NCBI GenBank assembly: GCA_956465555.1
Contig: OY101117.1
Location: 3,472,001 to 3,536,000, forward strand
Reading direction: 5' to 3'
Length of the DNA: 64,000 nt
Source: Nitzschia sp. pyKryTriq1
Taxonomy: Eukaryota > Bacillariophyta > Bacillariophyceae > Bacillariales > Bacillariaceae
Within the stretch, counting starts at the first letter, position 1. The number at the start of each line of letters is the position of its first letter. The notes below the pieces were generated by a model, which ran no database searches, was not told where the DNA came from, and worked only from the letters and a program-made list of their open reading frames with translations. Positions 22,484 to 30,811 of the stretch are shown piece by piece. The position numbers and the translations under genes are program-made.

Positions 22484-22705
22484 GGTATGGTCGGGATGCA
22501 ATCGATGGAAATGAATGTCGTCCAAATGATTTTATGAGGCAAAATGCAACGCTTTCCATTAGTGTTGGTTTTTTCGTTGAGATCGGTTTCTTGGTTTGTT
22601 TTTGGAATGTGTTCTGAGCTCGACTTTGTTCGTTGTGTGATTGATATCGAAATAAGCCCCCCCCCCCCCCCCCCAAGGCAATAAATAGCATAATTATGCT
22701 ACCAT
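22255..22705 (-). repeat. Shared 5' gene block (promoter, exon 1, intron 1), copy 1
   Basis: This block matches 27346-27798 in the same orientation. It contains the upstream region with a poly-C/poly-G tract (about 22657-22673) and the 16-bp palindrome TAGCATAATTATGCTA (22686-22701), the leader exon, and intron 1. Similarity ends six bases inside exon 2, almost at the splice acceptor. Confidence 0.85.
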
Positions 22706-24034
22706 TACGGCGGCGTCCAACTCATCCCCTGGAACGAGCAATACTGGACGCCCCAAGAGGCAAGTTGAGATGAGGACAGTGTTGATCGAGCATCTGCCAA
22801 TATGCTCTGTCGGTCTACGACATAGTAGTTCACTTCAAGCGTCACTCTACTAGTAGTAGTAGTAGTTGTTGTTGTTTTCAACTAGTAGAGTAGTACTTGT
22901 GCTAGTAGTATAGTAGATAATCAGGGCCACCAACAAAGCCTCGCTCCTTCCTGCCTCTCTGCTACTCTAGACTAGAGTGGACGTGCTGGAGATTACTGCG
23001 GAAAGTCGAACAAGTGCTACCAGTACCAGTAGTACCAGTACCAGTACCAGTCCTGTAAACAATAAAATATCATTTCGCGTTCCATAGAATCCAATAAGAA
23101 CCGGATGAACTCAAGAACATCGTTCTACTCCCAGATCAGTTAACATTCCAAGTAAGCGAGAACCCGAAGAAGCTTAGTATTTCGATTGATGATCTTAAGG
23201 AATGAATACACTATAAAAATGTACTTACGCCAGCCTTTGAGGAATTTCCAAACCAGTCGAAACAACATACTTTTATATCCATTTCCTAATACAATTCAAT
23301 ATTAGATACCATTCTCCATCCTCGTTTTCAATCCAAAAAAAACAAAAAAACACGAGTACGCGATGTCTCGTGTTGTAGCGTCGCTCGAAGTGCCATCACA
23401 ACAGGTGGTCGGATTCACAGGGAAATCAAAATTATTCATTTTCGGAATTGCAGCCCTCCTTAAAAACCACTACTCGAACCAGAATATTGCTCGAAAAAAA
23501 ATGGTTTCAAGTCTGGACAATTCTGGAGAGGTACCCATATCTGGCTCAAAAAACACTAGATATCTCGTGATAACATTTTGGCTCCCAGTGCCGTTGCGAG
23601 AAGTGGTGGCATTTGTGTCAGAATGAAAATTATTGAAATCCTGGACTAGTACCGTCCTCTAATGGCAATGCTTTAAAAACCAGGAGGATCATGGTACTCA
23701 TGCTTCAAGTCTGGAAAACTTTAGAGAGCGCTGACTTTTACTATCGAATCCGAGCGAATATTGTGATGTGTGGGTCGTTCGAGTCATTATCATTCCGACT
23801 CAAGCGATCCTCCCGTTTGATCAATCGGACCCGATTACCAAGATCCAATATTCCACTAAGAGTACCTGTACGCTAGTCGCAGTAGCAATACTATGAGAAG
23901 CGCAAGTGATGTTCCCCTCACCACCACCACCACCACCACCACCACCCGAGCCTTCCTCTATTATTCGTTCCTGCTATCGCTTCTTCTACCGGTATCACTA
24001 CTAGTGCCTGTACTACTCCCGATTCGGAGGCACC
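22706..24034. other. Region without a supportable gene
   Basis: Contains CTAGTAGTAG and ACCAGT repeats (22840-23060), then about 800 bp of ordinary-looking sequence. A plus-strand frame at 23363-23626 (87 aa, MSRVVASLEVPSQQ) and another at 23691-23876 have no recognisable content. A CAC repeat lies at about 23921-23946. Confidence 0.4.
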
Positions 24035-24542
24035 ATGGACATCTCCGCCATTGCGGATGGTTCCGATTTGTCGGCCGCTGCCATTCTGGAGTGAGAGACC
24101 CCTACGGCCAACTTTTATGTTACGGCTCTGGAAGGTCGGACCAACTTGGATCCTCCCATTTCCGATCCGGAAGTCTTGATCAGTCTCCTCTTTGCGGCGC
24201 GTCCGGGAGACGGGTCGACCGGATCGGTGCTAGCGATGCAGTACCGAGCCACGGCTAGTTTTATCACCACCGCCACTTACTACGATCCAGGCTTTCTCGC
24301 GCTTCCAGCCTTTCGAGAAGAAGCGGCCGTCTTGGCCTATGTGGTGGGATTGAGACAATCCGGAAATGCCATTTTTGAGAATCTCAGCTCTCTCAGTTTG
24401 ACGGTCCAAGCGGCCACTCCGGTGGCGGCTCCGACTCCTGCCCCCGTTTCTCCCACTACGGCTCCCGTTGCCACCCCACCCCCCACTCTCCGTCCTACCA
24501 CCGCAGCGACAACCTCTCCCACTCGGTTTCCGACTCGCGCTC
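24035..24542 (+). pseudogene. Fragment of a secreted Pro/Thr-rich protein gene, with in-frame stop
   Basis: One frame reads MDISAIADGSDLSAAAILE, then a TGA at 24092-24094, then continues in the same frame ETPTANFYVTALEG, EVLISLLFAARPGDGSTGS, YYDPGFLALPAFREEAAVL and a linker of Pro/Thr/Ala repeats (VAAPTPAPVSPTTAPVATPP). Continuity on both sides of the stop argues for a decayed exon, not chance. It is joined at 24543 to a piece of the Sec14-GOLD gene, out of the Sec14 frame. The parent protein is not recognised; the style fits a diatom secreted protein with a Thr/Pro linker. Confidence 0.6.
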
Positions 24543-24754
24543 AAGAAATTGCATACAGAAGTCATGTACCTTCGGTGAGTAGTCAGTACCACTACAGTAC
24601 TGTACAGTACGGTACAGTACGATACGGTACTTTGTATACGAGTGCGAGTACAGTATGATTGTTCTGTGGCCTTGGTGATTGGAATACACTATGGATCATG
24701 ATATCGAATGCTGTTCTAACGCATCGCTCGTCTTTTATTATTTCGTTCGCTCGT
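24543..24754 (+). pseudogene. Sec14-GOLD fragment: end of exon 2 plus intron 2
   Basis: Matches the end of exon 2 of the Sec14-GOLD gene from 20930 (AAGAAATTGCATACAG) through its GTGAGT donor and nearly all of intron 2, and stops just before the intron acceptor. The left junction shares about 9-12 bases (AAGAAATT context) with the parent. It cannot encode Sec14 sequence in frame with the upstream fragment. Confidence 0.85.
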
Positions 24755-24784
24755 AAACTTAAAAAGTGAAAAGGTGAAGGGACG

Positions 24785-25227
24785 TACTCGAGAGATTCTC
24801 CATGACATTCGGAACTCCTTCAAATGGATTGGGAGGAGCTACATGGCTACGAGCATCATTGGAATACCACAAAGCAAATTGGAATAGAAGAGATTGCCTT
24901 TGGCATCGCGTCTTTGAAAGATTTTGGGTAACAATCCATCACTCGCCATTGCAGCAAAGAGACGTGGCTGGGCCATAGGTGGCTCCAGTCACAAAGATAC
25001 AGTTCGTGATCTGATCGTAGTACATGCCACCGGCGTACGTCGGCCCACTAACAAATTCAAAAATAAAAAGAAGCATGAGAATTGAAAGACGTATGGCATC
25101 GAGCATTAAAACATACAAACCAACAAACAAAAGAGTAATCACTTACACATCCGGACCTGTTTGAAAGGCAGCAATATTGTCGGGGAGAATATCGACATCG
25201 GGGCTATTGTTATCGTCGGGAGACGGG
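24785..25227 (-). pseudogene. Amino-acid permease (APC/cationic amino-acid transporter type) fragment
   Basis: On the minus strand an exon ending AAFQTGPDV is followed by a GTAAGTG intron (about 25149-25050), then GPTYAGGMYYDQITNCIFVTGATYGPAT. After a frameshift it reads RLFAAMASDGLLPKIFQRRDAKGN and LLCGIPMMLVAM, ending in stops. The R-x3-AM-x-DGLLP motif is characteristic of APC-superfamily amino-acid permeases. The retained intron shows it is a genomic fragment, not a processed copy. It is head-to-head with Sec14 copy B. Confidence 0.7.
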
Positions 25228-26407
25228 GTGATTAAGATGGTGGAAGAGGTGACGGAAGCAAGAGCCGAAGCCAAGTCTCTCGACTTTTATACCGACCCAA
25301 AGCTGGCCCTCGGCTGTGACATGTCCGTCTACTTTGCCCAGTACCCGCAAGTCTACAGCGGTATGGCCAAGAACGGATGCCCACTCTTCATTTCCAAGCC
25401 GGGAGTTTTGAATGTGGACGCCGTCGAGTGTATCACCACTCTCCTTGGTATTGTCAAGTTCCACTGGCACATCATGATGCATGACTTTGGGGGACGACTT
25501 CGAGCACAAAAGGCCAAGGACCCTCATTTCAAACGATTCGAGTGTTTTTGCGTTCTGGACCTGGAACACTTGACAATGGGACAACTCAACTCCAAGACAT
25601 TGGCGATCATCAAGGAACAGTCAGCCATCGACTCCCTTTGCTTCCCAGAAACCATGAACAAAATGGTCATTATCAATGGACCGCGCTTTTTCGGGGCCAC
25701 CTGGTCGCTCATCAAGGGTTGGTTGGATCCACGAACAGCCGGAAAGATTGAAGTCATCTCTGCCAAGAAGGCTTGGACCAAGAAACTACTGGAGTTTGTA
25801 GATGAGGATGTACTTCCTTCGGATTATGGGGGTAAGGGACCCGATACGCAAAAGACAATCGACAAGGAAAACTTTTCGGGCAAAATGAAGAAATTGCATA
25901 CAGAAGTCATGTACCTTCGGTGAGTAGTCAGTACCACTACAGTACAGTACGGTACGGTACGATACGGTACTTTGTATACGAGTGCGAGTACAGTATGATT
26001 GTTTCTGTGGCCTTGGTGATTGGAATACACTATGGATCATGATATCGAATGCTGTTCTAACGCATCGCTCGTCTTTTATTATTTCTTGCGCTCGTCATTA
26101 TAGTGGTCACCATTCCTGCACGTACGAGGTTGCCGCTGGCGAAGAACTTGCCGTCACCATTTTCACACGATCCACAGCGGGTGCTAAATTTACCCTCACG
26201 GACGCCAATCATGCCAAGGCACCATGGGTGGAGAATTTCGAAGTGAAACACGATGGTACGGATGATATGAATGAGACTCCCTCGCACATGCTCATTACGA
26301 AGGAACATATTATTGGACCAGCAAGCGTCAAAGTCAAGGCGGATTCTAATGCGGGACGATGGTCGACACACAACTTCTTGATCGCCTTTTCAGTCTACAA
26401 TCCGTAA
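25228..26407 (+). pseudogene. 5'-truncated Sec14-GOLD copy B
   Basis: Nearly identical to the parent gene from the codons VIKMVEE onward: the rest of exon 2 (to 25919), intron 2, and exon 3 (26108-26407, ending at the same TAA). Exon 1, intron 1 and the first ~45 codons of exon 2 are missing. The first in-frame ATG is at 25237 (MVEEVTEARAEA), which lacks the CRAL-TRIO-N region. The preserved frame suggests recent origin or selection; I treat it as a pseudogene because the lipid-binding fold would be incomplete. The left junction shares GGTGATTAAG with the parent. Confidence 0.8.
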
Positions 26408-26880
26408 ACGCAAACGCATGACCGGTATCATCGAAACGGGAAACTCTAATTATTGTAAAAGGAAGATCGCAGTGTTTTTATTCTATTCTTTTAAAATAGA
26501 TGGTCGACACACAACTTCTTGATCGCCTTTTCAGTCTTCAATCCGTAAACGCAAACGCATGACCGGTATCATCGAAACGGGAAACTCTAATTATTATAAA
26601 AGGAAGATCGCAGTGTTTTTATTCTATTCTTTTAAAATAGATGGTCGACACACAACTTCTTGATCACCTTTTCAGTCTACAATCCGTAAACGCAAACGCA
26701 TGACCGGTATCATCGAAACGGGAAACTCTAATTATTATAAAAGAAAGATCGCAGTGTTTTTATTCTATTCTATTAAAATAGTTGATCTTGGATTCCAATG
26801 CGGGACGATGGTCGACACACAACTTCTTGTTAGCCTTTTCAGTCTACAATCCGTCAACGATAATCTAACAATTATAAAAT
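26359..26880 (+). repeat. 141-bp tandem repeat from the Sec14 3' end and 3' UTR
   Basis: The last ~48 bp of the Sec14 copy B coding end plus about 90 bp of 3' flank are repeated in tandem. The marker ATGGTCGACACAC starts at 26359, 26500, 26641 and 26808 (steps of 141, 141 and 167 bp). Each unit repeats the stop-codon region and a TTTTTATTCTATTCT stretch. A single related unit follows Sec14 copy D (about 29439-29575). Confidence 0.9.
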
Positions 26881-27036
26881 AAAAAATAAACAATCAAATC
26901 CCAACTCTAGTTTATTCGACATAAAAAGTTTCGTAGTCGAGAGCACGGTGCGCGTCAGGTAGTCGGGTGGATCCTGCGCTTTTTGTGCTACTCGACTAGT
27001 CGTCCCCTCGCTCAGAGGAGCCTGTTGGTCGACAAT

Positions 27037-27577
27037 CTAGCCGCGCTTGCGCTTGCCACCAGCCACTTTCTTCTCCGATGCCGCTCCTTTTGACCCAGGC
27101 TGCTTACGACTACCAAAGAGGAATCCACCGCTCTTTGGTAGCATCTTCTCCAGGTCCTCGAACTTGATTTGGAGCGCTTCAAGTTTTGCTTCAAGCGCCT
27201 TGTTGGTTTCGCTCGCGACAAAATTATCAAGTTCCAATAGCTTGATACGTTCGTCGTGAAACTCCATGGTAGCCGCCGTAATGGCTCGGTCTTCATCGAC
27301 ATCTTTGCTCCACTGATCGAGCCGTTTGTTTTTGGGGAAGAGGGGAGCGTACTACAATCAAATCAAGAACAAGAATGAATTAGATGAGATGGGAAGAAGG
27401 CGAGTTGACATTCCAAATTTCCGCCGCAAACAAACGTACCGATGGTTGTGCTGGAACAACTTGCGGCGCCTGCTCCGCCGCTTCGACACGTCCACGGAAG
27501 AGTTCCGCTCTGTCTACTTCGGCGTTGGCGGCGATGGCGGCGTTGGCGGCGATGGCTTTGGATCTAGTGACTCTCAT
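27037..27577 (-). CDS. Coiled-coil protein with shared leader exon (body type 2)
   Basis: Function unknown. Exon 1 (27577-27440, MRVTRSKAIAANAAIAAN to VVPAQPS) is the same leader exon as in the gene at 21621-22483, with the same GTACGT donor and GATTGTAG acceptor. Exon 2 (27351-27037) is unrelated to that gene: YAPLFPKNKRLDQWSKDVDED, then a helical heptad-like stretch (HDERIKLLELDNFVASETNK, LEAKLEALQIKFEDLEKMLP) and a basic tail ending KKVAGGKRKRG, a possible nuclear signal. Total 150 aa, phase 0 at the junction, no internal stop. The body looks like the C-terminal end of a larger coiled-coil protein now driven by a borrowed promoter and first exon. Confidence 0.6.
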
Positions 27578-27798
27578 GGTATGGTCGGGATGCGATGGAT
27601 GGAAATGAATGTCGTCCAAATGATTTTATGAGGCAAAATGCAACGACGCTTTCCATTATTATTTGTTTTTTTCGTTGAGATCGGTTTCTTGGTTTGTTTT
27701 TGGAATGTGTTCTGAACTCGACTTGGTTGATTGTGTGATTGATATCGAAATATGCCCCCCCCCCCCCAGGGCAATAAATAGCATAATTATGCTACCAT
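27346..27798 (-). repeat. Shared 5' gene block (promoter, exon 1, intron 1), copy 2
   Basis: Partner of 22255-22705. It includes the poly-C tract (about 27755-27767), the palindrome TAGCATAATTATGCTA (27779-27794), exon 1 and intron 1. Right boundaries of both copies fall after ACCAT; left boundaries fall just inside exon 2. Confidence 0.85.
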
Positions 27799-28056
27799 GT
27801 GTCTCTCTATCTGCACGCATGTGCGAAGTAACGGAAAAAGGAGGTTGACGGTTGACCATCGGACCTTCTTTGATTTACCCGACTGACTGACCGACGACTC
27901 GTCTCATGCTTTACTCCTTGTGCCTCGGGTCTCTCGTACTCGGTAATACCGTACAGTACGTACCAGGTACCGGCAGGCATTACCAGCAAAAGCAGGATAG
28001 CACAACAGGACGTCATCGTTGAAGCCAGCGCGGTGCATATCTATTGGCTACTGGCG

Positions 28057-28801
28057 GGAAGCAAGAAGAAAGATACATCGATCACCAGAATATCCTCGTC
28101 GACTCGCACATATCTGGGCCAAGGTCTCCGACTTTGGTTTCTCTCACACCAAACACCAAGACAAAGAAGCAGCGCAATGTCCTTCAGGCCACCCCATTTT
28201 ACATGGCCCTTGAATACCTGCGTCGCTGAACTGAGAATACACCCAAGCATGCGATTTTTATTCGTTGGCCATGATCTTCTGTGCGATCTATGCCCGACAA
28301 AGTCCTTTTGACGGCGAAGACCCGGTCTGCCAGCCTCGTCTCAACAAGAGACCAAATATTCCCGAGGCCATGCCACCCAAGATGGACGAACTCATGAAGA
28401 AGTGCTGGAGCGCCAACGCCTTCTTCCGTCCCCCCTCTTCCAAGAATCTGGACTTTGCGTTGGTAGAACTGAGTTCTTCCCAGGCTACCGAGCCGTTGGA
28501 AACCGCCGCGGACAAGCTCCAAAGGGAGTTGAAGCAAAAACAAAACAAGACGATGTCGTTGTACGATGCTTTCCCCAAGCATGTTGCCGATGCTCTCAAG
28601 GCCGGAAAGAAGGTCGAAGCCGAATCTCACGAGATCGTCACTGTCTTCTTCTCTGATATTGTTGGGTTCTCAACCATCTCGGAGCAATACTCGCCCATGA
28701 AGATATCCAAGATGCTCGACCGCTTGTATCATGCTTTTGATGAGCTTTCCCGAAAGCATGGCATCTTCAAGGTTGAAACTATTGGGGACACGTACAAGAA
28801 T
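28057..28801 (+). pseudogene. Receptor-type guanylate/adenylate cyclase fragment (kinase-homology plus start of cyclase domain)
   Basis: The first 200 bp show a kinase-homology domain broken by frameshifts: NILVDSH, WAKVSDFGFSHTK, TPFYMALEYL. From 28265 the frame is open: FCAIYARQSPFDGEDP, RPNIPEAMPPKMDELMKKCW, a signalling-helix-like stretch, then the class III cyclase start VTVFFSDIVGFSTISEQYSP and HGIFKVETIGDTY. The first metal-binding Asp is present (FFSDIVGFS). The domain stops at GDTYK, about half way, where the sequence switches in frame to Sec14-GOLD. A functional cyclase is impossible from this fragment. Confidence 0.75.
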
Positions 28802-29438
28802 GCTTGGACCAAGAAACTACTGGAGTTTGTAGATGAGGATGTACTTCCTTCGGATTATGGGGTTAAGGGACCCGATACGCAAAAGACAATCGACAAGGAA
28901 AACTTTTCGGGCAAAATGAAGAAATTGCATACAGAAGTCATGTACCTTCGGTGAGTAGTCAGTACCACTACAGTACAGTACAGTACGGTACGATACGGTA
29001 CTTTGTATACGAGTGCGAGTACAGTATGATTGTTTCTGTGGCCTTGGTGATTGGAATACACTATGGATCATGATATCGAATGCTGTTCTAACGCATCGCT
29101 CGTCTTTTATTATTTCTTTCGCTCGTCATTATAGTGGCCACCATTCCTGCACGTACGAGGTTGCCGCTGGCGAAGAACTTGCCGTCACCATTTTCACACG
29201 ATCCACAGCGGGTGCCAAATTTACCCTCACGGACGCCAATCATGCCAAGGCACCATGGGTGGAGAATTTCGAGGTGAAACACAATGGTACGGATGATATG
29301 AATGAGACTCCCTCGCACATGCTCATTACGAAGGAACATATTATTGGACCAGCAAGCGTCAAAGTCAAGGCGGATTCTAATGCGGGACGATGGTCGACAC
29401 ACAACTTCTTGATCGCCTTTTCAGTCTACAATCCGTAA
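28802..29438 (+). pseudogene. Sec14-GOLD 3' fragment copy D, fused in frame to the cyclase fragment
   Basis: Starts at the AWTKKLLEFVDED codons of Sec14 exon 2, keeps the GTGAGT donor (after 28950), intron 2 and exon 3 to the normal TAA. The frame of the upstream cyclase fragment runs through the junction without a stop, so a spliced transcript from 28265 would encode a cyclase/Sec14-tail/GOLD chimera. One visible change is Gly to Val in DYGVKG. Confidence 0.8.
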
Positions 29439-29612
29439 ACGGAAACGCATGACCGGTATCATCGAAACGGGAAACTCTAATTATTATAAAAGGAAGATCG
29501 CAGTGTTTTTATTCTATTCTATTAAAATAGTTGATCTTGGATTCCAATGCGGGACGATGGTCGACACACAACTTCTTTGTCGATCGATCGAACCGCGGCA
29601 GCAATAAGAAAT

Positions 29613-30221
29613 CTAGCCGCTGCCGTTGTCGAGGCTAGGGAACAAACAGCGAGGCGATCCCAATGATTCCGAGGACGACGAAATGCCATTTTGTGTTTCG
29701 TTTCGACGGGCGGCCAAACGAGGTGAACGACGCAATACAATTGGATTCTTTTCGGCGATTTCAGCATGAGATGGCGACTCGCCATCAAAGGCGTCGCTGA
29801 TATAATAAAGAGCGACCGTAGCAAAGCCAAGCGCCATCGCTTCAGCTTCTTCGGCCAACTGTTCTTGCTTCGATTTCTCGATGGCCCGAACCAAATAGTC
29901 ACGCGACCCTTCAAGAATGCGAGCTGTGGAGTGGTCGCCGCTCTTTTCGACATAAAAGACATCGGTAGTAGGAGCGATGGGAGAGCAGGCCACAAATCGG
30001 AAGCGCTTGATCTTTCGATCAGTGCGGTACTCGCGGACGGCCAAGCCAACGATGAGGGAGACGAGGGTGACGAGGAAAATGGCAAGCCAGTCGAGATCTC
30101 CGACGACGAACCAAAAGAGCATGCTGGGGGCAACAGGAGTGCTTTCCGCAATAGCAATAGGGAAGGAAGATGCAGCAACTGCAACGAGGAAAGTGATGAA
30201 AGGGATCATGAAGATGTGCAT
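29613..30221 (-). CDS. Hypothetical membrane protein, 202 aa
   Basis: Not recognised. The protein starts with a hydrophobic segment (FMIPFITFLVAVAASSFPIA) like a signal peptide or anchor. A second long membrane segment follows (LDWLAIFLVTLVSLIVGLAV), then a basic stretch (REYRTDRKIKRFRF) and a soluble part with VFYVEKSGDHSTARIL, AIEKSKQEQLAEEAEAMALGF and RRSPRLAARR. The frame is single-exon. It starts at the edge of the rearranged region and converges on the tail of Sec14 copy D. Coding is supported by the clean membrane-then-basic-patch layout, but no homologue is claimed. Confidence 0.5.
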   Translation of the reverse strand: MHIFMIPFITFLVAVAASSFPIAIAESTPVAPSMLFWFVVGDLDWLAIFLVTLVSLIVGLAVREYRTDRKIKRFRFVACSPIAPTTDVFYVEKSGDHSTARILEGSRDYLVRAIEKSKQEQLAEEAEAMALGFATVALYYISDAFDGESPSHAEIAEKNPIVLRRSPRLAARRNETQNGISSSSESLGSPRCLFPSLDNGSG

Positions 30222-30811
30222 TCGGAAACAATGTGGGATGAAAAAATCGACGCGATGATCGATAAATGTGATCGATATGTTGTGAGCGACGTCCGATGAC
30301 CGTTACTTGCTTTCTGTACGGTTTTCACAAACTCGAAAACGTCAAGTCCGTACGTCACAGGCATTGCGCCTTATGTAGAAAGAAACCGAACATTCGATAC
30401 ACGTCATTCGCGAATCGCGCTTGCTTGCAGCAAAAGGAATGGGACGTCAGACGTCAGCTGTTAGATTGCCTGGCCGTCATACGATAAAAGATCCAATCAA
30501 TCCTCAGATCCATCACGCGTCCTGCTGGCGAGCTCGCCTGAACGGAAACAAGACCATGTGACAGATGGAGAAGATCTTCCCGCCAAATAAGGCCAACATC
30601 GTCGTCAGTCGTGCTCAAACTGTCGTGACCGTGTCTCACTTGGATAGATGAAGAAGATCGGGCCTCTTTTCTGTACAGTACAGTATCTCTTCGCGTTGTT
30701 GTTGTTGCTGCTTTATTTTGTGGATGCAAATCAAAAGGAAAGCATGTTGAGTACATACGAGTGCAACCCAACACCTTTCCTCTGATTGTTGCTTCCGAAT
30801 AACATGAGACG
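30222..30811. other. Divergent intergenic region
   Basis: Between a minus-strand membrane protein and the plus-strand silaffin-like gene. GACGTCAG/GACGTC elements occur near 30442-30460. No further gene is supported. Confidence 0.4.

Noticed and set aside
24543-29438. Sec14 copies as processed retrogenes
   Set aside because: Intron 2 is retained in every copy and there is no poly-A tail, so reverse transcription of spliced mRNA is excluded.
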